Shown piece after piece: positions 1 to 14,628 of a stretch of 56,937 nt of DNA. Numbering within the stretch: the first letter of the stretch is position 1; every line of letters begins with the position of its first letter. The stretch spans positions 1 through 56,937 of the forward strand of contig NZ_MLJJ01000026.1 of NCBI RefSeq assembly GCF_002095575.1, read 5' to 3'. Below the pieces are notes generated by a model. The model had not been told where the DNA came from and made no database searches. It worked only from the letters and a program-made list of their open reading frames with translations. This DNA is from Pantoea septica (GTDB taxonomy: Bacteria; Pseudomonadota; Gammaproteobacteria; Enterobacterales; Enterobacteriaceae). Position numbers and translations under genes: made by a program.

Positions 1-147
1 ATTTCAGGCCACAAAAAAACGCCTCAGATCCTCTCTTTATCGCCTTTTTTATTCTTCCTCTCCTGTTTGCCATTTAAAGTTGAAAGATTTTCATAAATCG
101 CATGAAGACTCGACATCATCGGGACGCCAGGCTATTGTTGGGCATCT

Positions 148-163
148 GGATGTCTAAACGTGT
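148..163 (+). promoter_or_regulatory. Candidate tandem MetJ boxes upstream of metA
   Basis: Two adjacent 8-mers, GGATGTCT and AAACGTGT, each match the MetJ (methionine repressor) consensus AGACGTCT at 6 of 8 positions. They end 27 bases before the metA start. Tandem imperfect met boxes are the usual form of this operator. The wider leader (about 70-165) also looks very like the K-12 metA leader from memory, including a TTGAAA hexamer at 80-85. Regulation by MetJ with S-adenosylmethionine is inferred. Confidence 0.5.
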
Positions 164-190
164 ATACGGTTGTAAAGAGGAAAGTCCCAC

Positions 191-1120
191 ATGCCAATCA
201 GGGTTCCCGACGAATTACCGGCAGTAAATTTCTTGCGTGATGAGAACGTCTTCGTCATGACCTCATCGCGCGCCAGTGTTCAGGAAATCCGTCCGTTGAA
301 AGTCCTGGTACTCAATCTGATGCCGAAAAAGATTGAGACGGAAAACCAGTTCCTGCGTCTGTTGTCCAACTCGCCTTTACAGATCGATATTCAGCTGCTG
401 CGCATTGACAGCCGTGAATCGCGTAATACGCCGACAGAACATCTCAACAACTTCTACTGCAATTTTGACGATATCCAGCACGATAACTTCGACGGGCTGA
501 TCGTCACCGGCGCGCCGCTGGGCCTGGTCGATTTCAACGACGTCGCCTACTGGCCGCAGATCCAGCGCGTGCTGCACTGGGCGAAAGAGCACGTTACCTC
601 GACGCTCTTTGTCTGCTGGGCGGTGCAGGCAGCGCTTAATATTCTCTACGGCATCCCGAAACAGACCCGGCAAAACAAACTGTCGGGCGTTTATGAACAT
701 CAAATTTTGCATCCGCACGCGCTGCTGACGCGCGGTTTTGACGACAACTTTCTGGCGCCCCATTCGCGCTACGCCGATTTCCCGACGCAGCTCATCACCG
801 ATTACACCGATCTGGAGCTATTCGCCGAATCTGAACAGACCGGCGCCTATCTGATGGCCAGCAAAGACAAGCGTCTGGTCTTCGTCACCGGCCATCCTGA
901 ATATGACGCGTTGACCCTGTCAGGCGAATACCATCGGGACTACGAGGCGGGCCTGCAGCCGGAGCTACCGTTCAACTACTTCCCGCAGGACAACCCGGAG
1001 CTGCCGCCACGCGCCACCTGGCGCAGTCATGGCAATCTGTTGTTTTCTAACTGGCTGAATTACTATGTTTACCAGATTACGCCATTCGATCTGCGCCGCA
1101 TGAATCCCACGCTCGAATAA
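191..1120 (+). CDS. metA: Homoserine O-succinyltransferase
   Basis: This enzyme transfers succinyl from succinyl-CoA to homoserine, the first committed step of methionine synthesis, in the cytoplasm. The 309-residue length equals the E. coli enzyme and the two align without gaps. The catalytic cysteine is Cys142 in FVCWAVQ, and His235 and Glu237 are in VTGHPEYD. The ATG is preceded by the purine-rich AAAGAGGAAAG. It is a single-gene unit closed by a strong terminator at 1142. MetJ control is expected from the boxes just upstream. In E. coli MetA is heat-labile and a protease target; nothing here tests that. Identification is secure. Confidence 0.98.
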   Translation: MPIRVPDELPAVNFLRDENVFVMTSSRASVQEIRPLKVLVLNLMPKKIETENQFLRLLSNSPLQIDIQLLRIDSRESRNTPTEHLNNFYCNFDDIQHDNFDGLIVTGAPLGLVDFNDVAYWPQIQRVLHWAKEHVTSTLFVCWAVQAALNILYGIPKQTRQNKLSGVYEHQILHPHALLTRGFDDNFLAPHSRYADFPTQLITDYTDLELFAESEQTGAYLMASKDKRLVFVTGHPEYDALTLSGEYHRDYEAGLQPELPFNYFPQDNPELPPRATWRSHGNLLFSNWLNYYVYQITPFDLRRMNPTLE

Positions 1121-1141
1121 TCATTTTCCTCGTTTGTCCTT

Positions 1142-1176
1142 ACCGTGCCAGCTGCAAAGCTGTCACGGTTTTTTTA
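1142..1176 (+). terminator. Rho-independent terminator of metA
   Basis: A 12-bp stem with one mismatch (ACCGTGCCAGCT against AGCTGTCACGGT, loop GCAA) is followed by seven T residues. Confidence 0.92.
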
Positions 1177-1265
1177 TACCCGCCTCATTTCGAAAACGAC
1201 TCTCTTTAGATAAAAAACTTTAATTTATTTTTAATCATATGGTTAGTTGAACATTTTACTAAAAA

Positions 1266-1305
1266 TGGAAATAGTTTTTGATTTTGAAAATGGCGAGTAT
1301 ATGCT
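1266..1305 (+). promoter_or_regulatory. aceBAK promoter with IclR operator
   Basis: TGGAAATAGTTTTTG at 1266-1280 keeps the left half of the IclR consensus TGGAAATNATTTCCA. The stretch through GATTTTG closely resembles the K-12 aceB operator as I remember it. A -35 TTGATT (1278-1283) and a -10 TATGCT (1300-1305) lie 16 bp apart and overlap the operator, as expected for repression. The aceB start is 78 bp beyond the -10. The promoter hexamers are inferred by eye. Confidence 0.65.
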
Positions 1306-1382
1306 TGGATCCTGTAGCTCAAAAATTATCCTTTAACCGGATCGCTATAACAGGATCCGATCGGCGACAGGAGCGATCTCGC

Positions 1383-2954
1383 ATGACCGACACGATAATT
1401 CATAGCGATCTTACCTTCACACAACCCTTCTCCCATGCGGAAAAGCAGCTGCTAACTCCAGAGGCTCAGCAGTTTTTGCTCGAGCTTGTCACTCATTTCT
1501 CCGCTGAGCGCGAAAGGCTGCTTGTGCTCAGGCAGCGGCGGCAGCAGCGTTATGACGCCGGCCAGCTTCCCGATTTCGATATGGAAACTGCTTCCATTCG
1601 TGAAAGTGCATGGCGTATCGGCACCATACCTGATGACCTGTTGGACAGGCGCGTGGAAATCACCGGTCCGCCGGAACGCAAAATGGTCATTAACGCCCTG
1701 AACGCTAACGTGAAGGTCTATATGGCGGATTTTGAAGATTCGCTGACGCCGCAGTGGGACAAGCTGATGGAGGGGCAGCAAACCCTGTGTGAGGCGGTGA
1801 AAGGGACGCTCAGCTTTACCAGCGAAAGCGGGAAGATCTACCAGCTGCGCGCCGCTCCTGCGGTGCTTATGTGTCGCGTACGCGGTCTGCATCTGGATGA
1901 AAAACATGTGCAGTGGCAGGGCAAAGCGATCCCCGGCGGATTATTCGATTTTGCCCTCTACTTTTTCCACAACGTTTCTGCGCTGCTCAGCAAAGGCAGC
2001 GGGCCTTACTTCTATCTGCCGAAAAGCGAAAGCTGGCAGGAAGCAGCATGGTGGCGCGAGATCTTTTGCTTCGCTGAAGATCGCTTCCAGCTCCCGCGCG
2101 GCACCATTAAAGTCACGGTACTGATCGAAACCCTGCCAGCGGTATTCCAGATGGATGAAATCCTGTGGAACCTGCGCGACCATATTGTCGGCCTTAACTG
2201 CGGCCGCTGGGATTACATCTTCAGCTATATCAAAACGCTGCGTCAGCATGGCGACCGTATCCTGCCCGATCGCCAGTCGATCACTATGGCGCAGCCTTTC
2301 CTGGATGCTTATTCGCGACTGCTGGTGAAAACCTGCCATCGTCGCGGTGCGTTTGCGATGGGCGGTATGTCGGCCTTGATCCCAGCCAAAGAGCGCGCGC
2401 GCAATGAATGGGTACTGCAGCGCGTGCGCGAGGATAAACAGCGTGAAGCGGATAACGGTCACGACGGCACCTGGATAGCCCATCCCGGACTGGCTGATAC
2501 GGCAATGGCCGTCTTTGACGCCGCACTCGACGAGCGGCAAAACCAGCTCGACGTGCTGCGCGAAAACGATGCGCCTGTCGACGCCGCACAGCTGCTGGCA
2601 CCCTGCGCAGGCGAACGCACCGAAGCCGGTATGCGCGCGAATATCCGCGTCGCGCTGCGTTATCTGGAAGCCTGGCTGGGTGGCAACGGCTGCGTGCCGA
2701 TCGACGGTCTGATGGAGGATGCCGCCACGGCGGAAATTGCGCGCACCTCCATCTGGCAGTGGATCCATCATCAGCAAACCCTGAGCGACGGTCAGCCCGT
2801 CAGCGCAGAAAGCTTTCTGCGCATGCTGGATGAAGAACGATGCCAGCTCAACGATGCGCGTTACGACGACGCGGCGCGGCTAATGGCGCAAATCACCACT
2901 GAAGACGAACTGGTTTCATTTCTTACTCTGCCGGGCTATCGCCTGATCCCCTGA
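1383..2954 (+). CDS. aceB: Malate synthase A
   Basis: Malate synthase A condenses glyoxylate with acetyl-CoA to give malate, the second step of the glyoxylate shunt. The 523-residue protein carries family motifs such as [35 protein letters not shown], and [21 protein letters not shown]. An upstream in-frame codon at 1278 would add 35 residues but lies inside the promoter. The ATG at 1383 has CAGGAG nine bases ahead and gives a length close to the 533 residues of E. coli AceB. It is the first gene of the aceB-aceA-aceK operon; aceA starts 16 bp after its stop. It should be repressed by IclR and induced during growth on acetate or fatty acids. Confidence 0.97.
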   Translation: MTDTIIHSDLTFTQPFSHAEKQLLTPEAQQFLLELVTHFSAERERLLVLRQRRQQRYDAGQLPDFDMETASIRESAWRIGTIPDDLLDRRVEITGPPERKMVINALNANVKVYMADFEDSLTPQWDKLMEGQQTLCEAVKGTLSFTSESGKIYQLRAAPAVLMCRVRGLHLDEKHVQWQGKAIPGGLFDFALYFFHNVSALLSKGSGPYFYLPKSESWQEAAWWREIFCFAEDRFQLPRGTIKVTVLIETLPAVFQMDEILWNLRDHIVGLNCGRWDYIFSYIKTLRQHGDRILPDRQSITMAQPFLDAYSRLLVKTCHRRGAFAMGGMSALIPAKERARNEWVLQRVREDKQREADNGHDGTWIAHPGLADTAMAVFDAALDERQNQLDVLRENDAPVDAAQLLAPCAGERTEAGMRANIRVALRYLEAWLGGNGCVPIDGLMEDAATAEIARTSIWQWIHHQQTLSDGQPVSAESFLRMLDEERCQLNDARYDDAARLMAQITTEDELVSFLTLPGYRLIP

Positions 2955-2970
2955 AAAAGGAGCCGTTGCC

Positions 2971-4272
2971 ATGACTCGTACCCAACAGATTCAGCAGCTT
3001 GAACAAGCCTGGCGTGCACCGCGCTGGGAAGGCATCACGCGTCCCTACAGCGCTGAAGAGGTCGTTAAACTGCGCGGCTCGGTGAATCCGGCCTGCACGC
3101 TGGCGCAGCGCGGCGCGGAAAAGCTCTGGACGCTGCTCAACGGCGCAGCGCGCAAAGGCTACATTAACAGCCTCGGCGCCCTCACCGGTGGCCAGGCGTT
3201 GCAGCAGGCGAAAGCGGGCATTGAAGCGATCTACCTTTCCGGCTGGCAGGTGGCGGCGGATGCCAATCTTGCCGGGCAGATGTATCCCGATCAGTCGCTC
3301 TATCCTGTGAATTCGGTGCCGGAAGTAGTACAGCGCATCAACCAGACTTTTCAGCGCGCCGATCAGATTCAGTGGGCGAACGGCGCTGAACCGGGCGATG
3401 AGGAGTACATTGACTATTTCCTGCCGATTGTCGCTGATGCCGAAGCGGGATTTGGCGGGGTGCTCAACGCTTTCGAGCTGATGAAAGCGATGATTAGCGC
3501 CGGTGCCGCAGCGGTACATTTCGAAGATCAGCTGGCGGCGGTGAAAAAGTGCGGCCATATGGGCGGAAAGGTGCTGGTGCCGACGCAGGAAGCGATACAG
3601 AAACTGGTGGCGGCACGGCTGGCAGCTGACGTGATGGATGTGCCGACCATCCTGTTAGCGCGCACCGACGCCGATGCGGCCGATCTGATTACTTCCGATT
3701 GTGACGAGTATGACCGGCCTTTTATTCGCGGCGATCGCACGGCAGAAGGCTTCTTTCGCACGCACGCGGGCATTGAGCAGGCGATCAGCCGCGGGCTGGC
3801 CTATGCGCCCTACGCTGATGTGCTGTGGTGCGAAACCTCGACGCCGGATCTGGCGCTGGCGCAGCGCTTCGCCACAGCCATTCACGCACGCTATCCCGGC
3901 AAGCTGCTGGCCTATAACTGCTCGCCCTCCTTTAACTGGAAAAAGAACCTCGACGATCGCGCCATTGCAGGGTTTCAGCAGGCGCTGAGCGAGATGGGCT
4001 ATCGCTTCCAGTTCATCACCCTGGCGGGCATTCACAGCATGTGGTTCAACATGTTCGACCTGGCGCACGCCTATGCCCAGGGAGAGGGCATGCGCCACTA
4101 TGTGGAAAAAGTGCAGCAGCCGGAATTTGCGGCGCGTGATAAAGGCTACAGCTTCTCATCCCATCAGCAGGAGGTAGGGACGGGCTACTTCGATCGCGTC
4201 ACCACTCTGATCCAGGGCGGCCATTCGTCAGTGACGGCGCTGACCGGCTCGACCGAACAGCACCAGTTTTAA
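2971..4272 (+). CDS. aceA: Isocitrate lyase
   Basis: Isocitrate lyase splits isocitrate into succinate and glyoxylate, the entry step of the glyoxylate bypass. The protein has 433 residues against 434 in E. coli. The signature KKCGHMGGK is at residues 192-200, with catalytic Cys194. Other conserved segments are [13 protein letters not shown] and [24 protein letters not shown] lies just upstream of the ATG. It sits between aceB and aceK; the 57-bp gap to aceK holds a strong hairpin that could lower aceK expression. Confidence 0.98.
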   Translation: MTRTQQIQQLEQAWRAPRWEGITRPYSAEEVVKLRGSVNPACTLAQRGAEKLWTLLNGAARKGYINSLGALTGGQALQQAKAGIEAIYLSGWQVAADANLAGQMYPDQSLYPVNSVPEVVQRINQTFQRADQIQWANGAEPGDEEYIDYFLPIVADAEAGFGGVLNAFELMKAMISAGAAAVHFEDQLAAVKKCGHMGGKVLVPTQEAIQKLVAARLAADVMDVPTILLARTDADAADLITSDCDEYDRPFIRGDRTAEGFFRTHAGIEQAISRGLAYAPYADVLWCETSTPDLALAQRFATAIHARYPGKLLAYNCSPSFNWKKNLDDRAIAGFQQALSEMGYRFQFITLAGIHSMWFNMFDLAHAYAQGEGMRHYVEKVQQPEFAARDKGYSFSSHQQEVGTGYFDRVTTLIQGGHSSVTALTGSTEQHQF

Positions 4273-4286
4273 CCTCATATCAGATT

Positions 4287-4311
4287 GCCTGCCCTGCGCG
4301 TTAGGGCAGGC
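4287..4311 (+). terminator. Intercistronic hairpin between aceA and aceK
   Basis: GCCTGCCCT and AGGGCAGGC form a perfect 9-bp stem around a 7-base loop. No T-run follows, so this is more likely an mRNA-stabilising or attenuating hairpin than a full terminator. K-12 has a REP-rich spacer in the same place (from memory), known for uneven expression of aceA and aceK. Confidence 0.7.
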
Positions 4312-4329
4312 TTCTGTTGGGAGCTGCCT

Positions 4330-6048
4330 GTGCCACCACGCGAATCCTTAATTGCTCATACCATCCTGCAGGGCTTTGACGCGCAGTATGGCCGCTTTCT
4401 TGATATTACCGCCGGCGCGCAGCAGCGCTTTGAACAGGCGGACTGGCAGGCGGTACAGCAGGCGATGAAAACGCGCATCCGCCTTTACGATAGCCACGTC
4501 GCGCTGGTGGTGGATCAGCTGCGCATCCTCAACGACGCGGCGCACTGGGACGATGCGTTCTGGCTACAGGTCAAACAGGATTATGAAGCGCTGCTGCCGG
4601 ACTATCCGCGCGCGGAAATAGCCGAAAGCTTTTTCAATTCAGTCTACTGCCGTTTGCATGGGCATACCCACCTGCAGCCGAAGCGGCTGTTCATCTTCTC
4701 GGCCCAGCAGCGCGCCGCGCAGCCTGCACGACCGCTGGCGCGCCGCTACCAGCCGCAGCGCGGCTGGCAGGCGATGCTGGAGCAGGTGCTGAGCGATACC
4801 ACGCTGACGCTGCCCTGGCAGGACCGCGCGCGCGACGCCGGCTATATTCTGCGCCATCTGCAACAGCATTTCAGGCTAGATGGCGGCTGGCTGGAGGTGG
4901 CCAGCGAGCTCTTTTTCCGTAATAAAACCGCCTGGATTGTGGCGCGTTTGCACCTGCCGCACGCCATTTTTCCCTGCCTGCTACCGGTTCAGCGCACCGC
5001 CCGGGGCGAGCTGTGGATCGATACCTGCCTGACGGATGCCAACGACGCCAGCATCGTGTTCGGCTTCGCCCGCGCCTATTTTATGGTATACGCGCCGGTG
5101 CCCGCTGCGCTGGTGGCCTGGCTTCAGCCGATTCTGCCAGGCAAAACGCTCTCTGAACGCTATATGGCGATCGGCTGCCAGAAGCACGGCAAAACCGAAA
5201 GCTATCGCGACTATCTGCATGCGCTGGCGCGCAGCGACGCGGCATTCGAAATCGCGCCCGGCGTGCGCGGCATGGTGATGCTGGTCTTTACGCTGCCCGG
5301 TTTCGATCGCGTCTTCAAAGTGATCCGCGATCGCTTTGCGCCGCAGAAAGAGGTGACGGAGGCGCAGGTGCGCGCCTGTTATCAGCAGGTCAAAGAGCAC
5401 GACCGCGTCGGACGCATGGCGGACACGCTGGAGTTCGAGCAGTTTGCGCTACCGCTGGCGCGTATCCCGCCTGCGCTGATGGCGGAGTTCCAGGCCAGCA
5501 TTGCCACGAAGATGCATATCGACGGCGACCGCCTGATTATCCGCCATCTGTGGCTGGAACGGCGTATGCAGCCGCTTAACCTCTATCTGGCGCAGGCGAA
5601 CAGCGAAGAGCGGCGGCACGCGGTTGAGGAGTATGGCAACGCCATCAAACAGCTGGCGGCGGCCAATATTTTTCCTGGTGATATGCTGTTTAAAAACTTT
5701 GGCATGACGCGGCACGGACGCGTGGTGTTTTACGACTACGATGAAATCCGGCCGATGGATGAGCTGCACTTTCGCGACGTGCCGCAGGCGCGCTACGACG
5801 AAGATGAACTGAGCGCCGAACCCTGGTACAGCGTCGGCCCGGACGACGTCTTCCCTGAAACCTTTCGCTATGCGCTGTGCAGCGAAGCCGCTACCGGCGC
5901 GCTGCTGCAACAGCTGCATCCTGAACTCTTCGATGCGGGCTGGTGGCGTGCACAGCAGCAGCGCATCCGGCAGGGGCATGTGGAAGAGGTGATTGCCTGG
6001 CGCCAGGCGCAGCGCTTCAGCGTGCGGTACGCCCGCGCGCTGGCTTAG
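4330..6048 (+). CDS. aceK: Isocitrate dehydrogenase kinase/phosphatase
   Basis: AceK is a bifunctional enzyme that phosphorylates isocitrate dehydrogenase to inactivate it and also reverses this, deciding whether isocitrate enters the TCA cycle or the glyoxylate shunt. The protein aligns along its length with the E. coli enzyme. Conserved blocks include [20 protein letters not shown] in the regulatory/ATP region and [20 protein letters not shown] in the kinase core. The GTG at 4330 is chosen because GGGAG ends six bases ahead and the N-terminus then lines up with E. coli AceK, giving 572 residues against 578. A TTG at 4285 would start inside the hairpin. The stop overlaps the iclR stop by 4 bp. 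Confidence 0.94.
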   Translation: MPPRESLIAHTILQGFDAQYGRFLDITAGAQQRFEQADWQAVQQAMKTRIRLYDSHVALVVDQLRILNDAAHWDDAFWLQVKQDYEALLPDYPRAEIAESFFNSVYCRLHGHTHLQPKRLFIFSAQQRAAQPARPLARRYQPQRGWQAMLEQVLSDTTLTLPWQDRARDAGYILRHLQQHFRLDGGWLEVASELFFRNKTAWIVARLHLPHAIFPCLLPVQRTARGELWIDTCLTDANDASIVFGFARAYFMVYAPVPAALVAWLQPILPGKTLSERYMAIGCQKHGKTESYRDYLHALARSDAAFEIAPGVRGMVMLVFTLPGFDRVFKVIRDRFAPQKEVTEAQVRACYQQVKEHDRVGRMADTLEFEQFALPLARIPPALMAEFQASIATKMHIDGDRLIIRHLWLERRMQPLNLYLAQANSEERRHAVEEYGNAIKQLAAANIFPGDMLFKNFGMTRHGRVVFYDYDEIRPMDELHFRDVPQARYDEDELSAEPWYSVGPDDVFPETFRYALCSEAATGALLQQLHPELFDAGWWRAQQQRIRQGHVEEVIAWRQAQRFSVRYARALA

Positions 6049-6872
6049 CGGCCGCTGTAGGCTAGCGTCACCTGACGCGCCTCGCGGATCACCAGCGCGC
6101 CCAGTTCGGTTATGCGATCGTCCGTCATGCGCGCGATTGGCCCCGATATCGACAGGGCGGCAAAGGGCTCGCCGTGCTCGTCGTAGATTGGCGCGGCGAC
6201 GCAGCGCAGTCCCAGCGCATGTTCCTCATCGTCAAAGGCGAAACCGCCTTTGCGCACCTGCGCCAGATTGGCCTTCAGGCTCTGCGGCGACATCAGGGTA
6301 TTGGGCGTGTAGTAATGCAGTCCTTTCTGATGCAGCAGCGCGGTGACCTGCTCATCGCTCAGGTGCGCCAGAAAAGCCTTGCCCGCGCCAGAGGCGTGCA
6401 TCGGCAGCTTGCCGCCGATCGGCGCCGACATGCGCATTAGCTGAGTGCACTGCACCTGATCGATGATCACCGCCTGATAATCGCTGAGATCCAGCACGGC
6501 CAGATTGACCGTTTCGCCAGAGGTTTCCATTAGCGTGCGCAGCACGGGATGAACCAGCGCCAGCAGATTTCGGCTCTGCAAAAAACTGCTGCCGACCACA
6601 AAGGCGTGCGCGCCAATGGTCCACAGCCCGAGATCCCCCGTCTGATGCACGAAGCCTTGCTGCTGCATCGTCGTCAGCAAACGGTGCGTGGTGGAGTTAG
6701 GCAAGCCAGCCTGCTGCGCCAGTTCGGTCAGCGCCACGCTGCCGTGGGAGTCGGCGATCAGCTCCAGCAGATGCAGGCCGCGTTGCAGAGACTGCACCTG
6801 ACCGCTGGCCGGCGGCGCGGCGGGGGTGCCGCGCGGTTTTTTGCCGCGTTTAGCGGGAACGGGCGTAACCAT
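6045..6872 (-). CDS. iclR: Acetate operon repressor IclR
   Basis: IclR is the transcriptional repressor of aceBAK and of its own gene; glyoxylate and pyruvate modulate it in E. coli. The 275-residue protein has an N-terminal winged helix (about residues 26-90, with [20 protein letters not shown]) and a C-terminal effector domain containing [14 protein letters not shown] and [11 protein letters not shown]. It is convergent with aceK and divergent from metH. A near-perfect IclR box lies 23 bp upstream of the start, consistent with autorepression. Confidence 0.96.
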   Translation of the reverse strand: MVTPVPAKRGKKPRGTPAAPPASGQVQSLQRGLHLLELIADSHGSVALTELAQQAGLPNSTTHRLLTTMQQQGFVHQTGDLGLWTIGAHAFVVGSSFLQSRNLLALVHPVLRTLMETSGETVNLAVLDLSDYQAVIIDQVQCTQLMRMSAPIGGKLPMHASGAGKAFLAHLSDEQVTALLHQKGLHYYTPNTLMSPQSLKANLAQVRKGGFAFDDEEHALGLRCVAAPIYDEHGEPFAALSISGPIARMTDDRITELGALVIREARQVTLAYSGR

Positions 6873-6894
6873 TGAGGTATCTCCTTGCGCAAAG

Positions 6895-6909
6895 TGGAAA
6901 TCATTTTCA
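6895..6909 (-). promoter_or_regulatory. IclR operator upstream of iclR
   Basis: TGGAAATCATTTTCA matches the published IclR palindrome TGGAAATNATTTCCA with one mismatch. It lies 23-37 bp upstream of the iclR start, the right place for autorepression. Confidence 0.75.
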
Positions 6910-6968
6910 GCTTAATTGCGCAATTTGCAAACCCATGCGTTCTGGTCCGATCTGTTACGCGGTCTGCC

Positions 6969-6981
6969 TGAAAATGTCTCA
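6969..6981 (+). promoter_or_regulatory. Candidate MetR box upstream of metH
   Basis: TGAAAATGTCTCA matches the MetR consensus TGAA-N5-TTCA except for one T-to-C change. It lies 87 bp before the metH start. MetR activates metH in E. coli. This is a single short match, so support is modest. Confidence 0.4.
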
Positions 6982-7067
6982 CCTGCTGCGGCTTTCTCCC
7001 TTGCGTAAGTTATGACAGTATGAGGCGCTGGCGTTTTAGCCAGCATATTGAGCTAAACGAGGCAAGA

Positions 7068-10751
<3,684 letters not shown>

Positions 10752-10756
10752 AAAGC

Positions 10757-10803
10757 GCGATCGCTTCAGCTAAACCGGGGTTAGTTGAAGCGCGCGTCGC
10801 GAT
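10757..10803. terminator. Inverted repeat between metH and yjbH 3' ends
   Basis: GCTTCAGCTAA and TTAGTTGAAGC form a stem with one mismatch in the 29-bp gap between two convergent genes, extended by flanking GCG/CGC pairs into the yjbH coding end. There is no T-run in either direction, so termination activity is uncertain. Confidence 0.4.
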
Positions 10804-12871
10804 CGGACGTCAGGTCATACAGCTGATACTTACGTCCCAGCATCTGCCCGCCGTCGCGCGTTAGCGGCACCCAGTTCACCTGCGCGCGGCCGCGCGTCGG
10901 GGTGACGGTAAAGAGATCCATGGGAATCGACAGGTAGAAACCTTTGGTGAAATCGCCTTCGCCATACTGTTCCGACGAGACGTTGGTTTTGGTGGCATAG
11001 ACGCCCACCATGACGCCGCTGTCAAAGCGCTTCGACACGTCGATCGTCACGCCTTTGTCTTTGGCCAGGTATTGTCCGACGCTCGCCTTCACCAGCAGAT
11101 CCTGCATAAACCACGGACGCCAGTACGCCGTTACATGGCCGGTCGGCGCCTTGTAGTTGGTGAACTGCATCATGTTGTCCCAGTCGCGCTGGCGCACATA
11201 GTTGGCGTCGACGCCAACGGCCCAGTTGCTGTCGATCGGTCGATAGAGCATCTCGCCGCCGACGCCGCCGTACATGGTCTCAAGGTAACCGCCGTACATC
11301 TGGCCGTAGAAGCCGTTGCCGAGGTAACCCATGTAGTTAGCCTGCAGATCGTTAACGTAGACGTTGTTCTCGACATAGTCGCGAATATGGGTGCGCACGC
11401 GCGGCAGCGTCGAGTCGGCGGGCGCGCCGTTGTAGTTGAATTTGTCGTAGTTATTGGCGAGGTTGCCGAACAGACTGCCGCCCACCAGCAGATGATCGGT
11501 AAACCAGTAGTCCAGGTTGCCCATCACGCCGACCTGATACATGTAAAAGCTTTCCGGGCCGCCGACCGACTGGTTCAGCACCGGTGACAGGCTGTAGTTG
11601 AGACGCTCTTTACGAATAAAGAAGCCTTGCTCGGTCTCGCCCGCATCCACCGGGTTCTCGCGCGTCTGGCGCAGCGGCTGCTCCTGGCCAAGCGGATAGC
11701 CCGCCAGCTGGTTGCGCAGGCTGTTGACGTCGGTGCGCGTCGTGACCTGCGGCATATTGAAGCGCGACTCGGTTACCTCGATCGTTTCGATGCCCGCCGG
11801 CAGGTTATTCATGATGATGCGGTTGGCGCGATCGACCCCTTCGCGCGTGTCGCGGTATTTGGTCTGCTCGCCGGAGACGAACAGCGTGCTGCCCCGGGTC
11901 TGAATGCGCGGCCCGCTCAGTCCGGCGTTGTACTTCAGATCGCTCAGCTGACTGGCGACCACGGTCGGCTCCAGCATGCTTTCCTGCGGCTGAGGGCGGT
12001 ATTCGGGCTTCGCGCTGTCGATATGCGTCTGGCGCAGATCGTTGAAGTTGGTACGCACCGTCACGCCGAACATAAAGGTGTTGCCGCGCTCGTAGCTGGC
12101 GTTGATATCGGCCCAGTCGGTAACGCGATAAATCGCGCCGACGTTGACCTTACTGCGCTGCTCGAGCCTGCCGGCGAAGTCATCCTGATAGTTGTTGCCT
12201 TCATACTCCAGCTTGAGGCGCAGCGGCTGCCACGGCGTCTGATACTCCACGCCGCCGAACAGCGCCGACGGGCCGTGAAACATTTGTGAGCCGTTGATGG
12301 AGCCCGCTTCGCCGACGCCGGGACGCTGGCAGTAGCTGTCGCTGTAGGAGCAGAAGGGGTTTTTAACCGTGCCGCTGTTGCCGAGATAGCCCCAGCCGAG
12401 TCCGAGGGTAAAGTCGAAGGGTCCCCAGGCTTTGCTCGCCACCAGATATTCGCTGTCGAACAGGCCTGTGCCGCCGAGATCGCGCGAGCCTAGAGCGACC
12501 TCCGGCAGCCAGTAGCTCTCTTTCAGCAGGCGCAGCTTAAGGTCGAACGCCTTGTCTTTGTAGCTCTGGTTGCCGCTGAAGCTCTCTACGGCGCTGTAGC
12601 GTCGCGTGCGCACGTCGGTGTAGCGTACCGTTGTCTCCAGCCAGGGCAGCAGCTGCAGCGAGGCGGAGTAGTAGCGGTACTGATCGTTATCACGGAAGTT
12701 AAGGCTGAACTCGCCCTCGCGCGCCATGCGCGCGGTCGGCACCTGCAACAGGCCGACGCCGCCGAAGTCAGACTGCGACGGACCCACCGGATCGGGAAAG
12801 GTATCGGCCTGCGCCTGGCATGCGGCGGCCACGGAAACAGCCAGCAGGCTGAAAAGAAGTCGTTTATTCAT
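10781..12871 (-). CDS. yjbH: Outer-membrane exopolysaccharide export protein YjbH
   Basis: This is a YjbH/GfcD-family (DUF940) protein predicted to form outer-membrane beta-barrel domains for exopolysaccharide export. It has 696 residues, about the E. coli length. A signal peptide ([20 protein letters not shown], cleavage near ADTFPDP) precedes the conserved [20 protein letters not shown] and many alternating aromatic strands, ending in [11 protein letters not shown]. The start overlaps the yjbG stop: ATG at 12871, with GTG at 12874 as the alternative. It is last in the yjbEFGH operon. In E. coli the operon is induced through the Rcs phosphorelay and makes a polysaccharide distinct from colanic acid. 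Confidence 0.93.
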   Translation of the reverse strand: MNKRLLFSLLAVSVAAACQAQADTFPDPVGPSQSDFGGVGLLQVPTARMAREGEFSLNFRDNDQYRYYSASLQLLPWLETTVRYTDVRTRRYSAVESFSGNQSYKDKAFDLKLRLLKESYWLPEVALGSRDLGGTGLFDSEYLVASKAWGPFDFTLGLGWGYLGNSGTVKNPFCSYSDSYCQRPGVGEAGSINGSQMFHGPSALFGGVEYQTPWQPLRLKLEYEGNNYQDDFAGRLEQRSKVNVGAIYRVTDWADINASYERGNTFMFGVTVRTNFNDLRQTHIDSAKPEYRPQPQESMLEPTVVASQLSDLKYNAGLSGPRIQTRGSTLFVSGEQTKYRDTREGVDRANRIIMNNLPAGIETIEVTESRFNMPQVTTRTDVNSLRNQLAGYPLGQEQPLRQTRENPVDAGETEQGFFIRKERLNYSLSPVLNQSVGGPESFYMYQVGVMGNLDYWFTDHLLVGGSLFGNLANNYDKFNYNGAPADSTLPRVRTHIRDYVENNVYVNDLQANYMGYLGNGFYGQMYGGYLETMYGGVGGEMLYRPIDSNWAVGVDANYVRQRDWDNMMQFTNYKAPTGHVTAYWRPWFMQDLLVKASVGQYLAKDKGVTIDVSKRFDSGVMVGVYATKTNVSSEQYGEGDFTKGFYLSIPMDLFTVTPTRGRAQVNWVPLTRDGGQMLGRKYQLYDLTSDRDARFN

Positions 12872-13608
12872 CACTCTGGCACCCGGTGAGTCAGAACAGA
12901 AATCATGCGCTGGTTCAAATCGTTATATGCGTCAGGCAGGCTCCAGGAGGAGAAGCCCAGCCAGATAATGCTGCCGGGCGCGACTTCCCTGTGGCGCTGA
13001 TTCCAGTAAGCCACCGGTACGCGCTGCGTTTCGCCGGAGGGCGCGATCACCGTGGCGTAGCTGTTCTCTGCGCCAGAAAGAGGCTGATGCTGCGCCAGAT
13101 AGCCGCGCACCGTCTGGCCCGGCTGCCAGCTGACTTTACCTGCGCCGCGCAGCGCGCCCAGCAGCCATACGCCGTCGGACGGCGGCGTCAGCCAGAGGTC
13201 GTAGCGGCCTTCCAGCCGACGGTTGCCCTCGGGATTGAGCCGGATCTCGTCGGGATCGAGCGAGACGAACTGGCGGCCAGCGACCTTGACGGCGCTAAGC
13301 TGGCGCAGCACCTCGCCGATGGCGGCGGCGCGATCGCCGCTGCTCTGCGCCTGCCAGGCACGCAGATCGGCCAGCGTCTGCTGCTGCTGGCGCTGCGCGG
13401 CGGCGCTGGCGTTTCGCTCCGCGATAACCGCGCCGCGCCACCAGACGGCGTCCATCAGCGCAGGCTGCGTCGTCAGCTGCGCCAGATCCTGCACGTTTTC
13501 GAGCGTGGCGCTGCCCTGGGCGCTATGTACCGTAACCTGACCCGCCGCCCACGCGGCGCTGCTGCCGGCCATCATCAGGGCGGCCAGCAATAAGAGTGTT
13601 GTTTTCAT
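12871..13608 (-). CDS. yjbG: Capsule/exopolysaccharide biosynthesis GfcC-like protein YjbG
   Basis: A periplasmic GfcC-family protein of 245 residues. The N-terminal signal peptide runs to about residue 22 ([17 protein letters not shown], then AGQVTV). The C-terminal part carries the family's SLOB-like and helical region, with [19 protein letters not shown] near the end. Both ends overlap neighbours by a few bases (yjbF stop/yjbG start share ATGA), showing translational coupling. The exact biochemical role is unknown; in the paralogous gfcABCDE cluster GfcC supports polysaccharide export. Confidence 0.92.
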   Translation of the reverse strand: MKTTLLLLAALMMAGSSAAWAAGQVTVHSAQGSATLENVQDLAQLTTQPALMDAVWWRGAVIAERNASAAAQRQQQQTLADLRAWQAQSSGDRAAAIGEVLRQLSAVKVAGRQFVSLDPDEIRLNPEGNRRLEGRYDLWLTPPSDGVWLLGALRGAGKVSWQPGQTVRGYLAQHQPLSGAENSYATVIAPSGETQRVPVAYWNQRHREVAPGSIIWLGFSSWSLPDAYNDLNQRMISVLTHRVPE

Positions 13609-14252
13609 GATTTCGCCGGCTTCAGAAGGGTAGTGGCAACAGGGAAGTCGTCCGCAGCCAGCATCTGGCGCGCCTGCACCACATCGCCGCTGCTGTTATC
13701 GATCCAGAAGGTGTTCTCCCACGCGCGGCCGGTAGCCTCGATGCGCGCCTGCTCGATCCAGACGCGGCAGGCGACGCGGCGGCCCGCCAGCGTCAGTACC
13801 TCGTCAGCGCCGCGCGTAAAGCGCGAACTCACCGTCGCGGCGCGCGTCTCGCCATGTTCGGTCCACTGCGCGATGCGCGTCCAGCTGGCGCCGTCGCGCA
13901 GATGAAGCGCATCCGCCAGCGGATCCTGCGGCAGATTGCTCACTTCTTGCAGGTTATCCGGCAGGCCGAGCGTTTTCACCAGACGACCATGCCTGGTCAC
14001 CAGCATGGCATGGTCCTGGGTGATCCACTTCTGCTGACCATTTTCGTTATAACCCAGCACCACGAAAATCTGCGGGCCTTCATTAATCCGCGCGTAGAGG
14101 CTGGCGTAGGGCAAATCGGCGATCTGCTGGCTGGTTTTGATGACGTCATCGGGGCCGGAAACCGCCATCATGACGGTCTGTTCCAGCCCTTTTTGCGTCT
14201 GCGTGCAGGCCTGCAGCAGCAGGCAAGCCAGCAACAAAGGAAGTTGGCGCAC
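13605..14252 (-). CDS. yjbF: Outer-membrane lipoprotein YjbF (GfcB family)
   Basis: A 215-residue lipoprotein. The start is taken as GTG at 14252, preceded by CAGGGA, because it yields the lipoprotein signal RQLPLLLACLLLQACTQT with the lipobox LLQAC. Longer in-frame versions begin in the yjbE-yjbF spacer, through the terminator hairpin. The mature part carries the YjbF/GfcB-type domain (DYASLYARINEGPQIFVV-like strands). E. coli YjbF has 212 residues. It is the second gene of the operon, separated from yjbE by an attenuator-like terminator. Confidence 0.9.
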   Translation of the reverse strand: MRQLPLLLACLLLQACTQTQKGLEQTVMMAVSGPDDVIKTSQQIADLPYASLYARINEGPQIFVVLGYNENGQQKWITQDHAMLVTRHGRLVKTLGLPDNLQEVSNLPQDPLADALHLRDGASWTRIAQWTEHGETRAATVSSRFTRGADEVLTLAGRRVACRVWIEQARIEATGRAWENTFWIDNSSGDVVQARQMLAADDFPVATTLLKPAKS

Positions 14253-14280
14253 TGTGTGTCCCTGTAAAAGAAGCCAAAGC

Positions 14281-14309
14281 AAAAAATAACCACACGGCCG
14301 TGTGGTTAT
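14281..14309 (-). terminator. Terminator/attenuator between yjbE and yjbF
   Basis: A perfect 24-bp palindrome (14286-14309, core CCACACGGCCGTGTGG) is followed on the minus strand by six T residues. It sits inside the operon, so it probably sets a high yjbE to yjbFGH ratio. Confidence 0.85.
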
Positions 14310-14325
14310 GTTTAAAGGTGCTACG

Positions 14326-14574
14326 TCAACGAGTGGTGCTCGTTGTGGTCGTGGTTGTTGTACCGGTATTCGCGCCGTCACCACCGCCAGAAGCGGCAAT
14401 GCCGACACCGACTAATGCGCCGAGCGCGCCGATACCAACAGCGGTCGAGGTGCCGGCGGAGATAGCTCCCGCCTGCGCGCCCGCTGCGGCACCCGCTTCT
14501 TCCGGAGCGGCAAAAGCCACGGAATGCGCTGCGACGTATAGTACGGCTGCTCCGGCAACCATGATTTTTTTCAT
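14326..14574 (-). CDS. yjbE: Small secreted protein YjbE (GfcA family)
   Basis: An 82-residue protein of low complexity. A signal peptide (MKKIMVAGAAVL to AFA) is followed by an Ala/Gly-rich stretch and a C-terminal run of seven threonines, TGTTTTTTTSTTR, as in E. coli YjbE. The ATG at 14574 has AGGACA upstream; a longer version starting at 14643 would destroy the signal peptide. First gene of the exopolysaccharide operon. Function unknown; probably periplasmic or secreted. Confidence 0.9.
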   Translation of the reverse strand: MKKIMVAGAAVLYVAAHSVAFAAPEEAGAAAGAQAGAISAGTSTAVGIGALGALVGVGIAASGGGDGANTGTTTTTTTSTTR

Positions 14575-14628
14575 ACAGCTTGTCCTGCATTGAGTGAATG
14601 AAGGATGTACCCGTTTTCGGGCGCGTTC

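Noticed and set aside
1278..1382. Longer aceB start
   Set aside because: The extra codons lie in the IclR operator and promoter; ATG 1383 has a good ribosome site.
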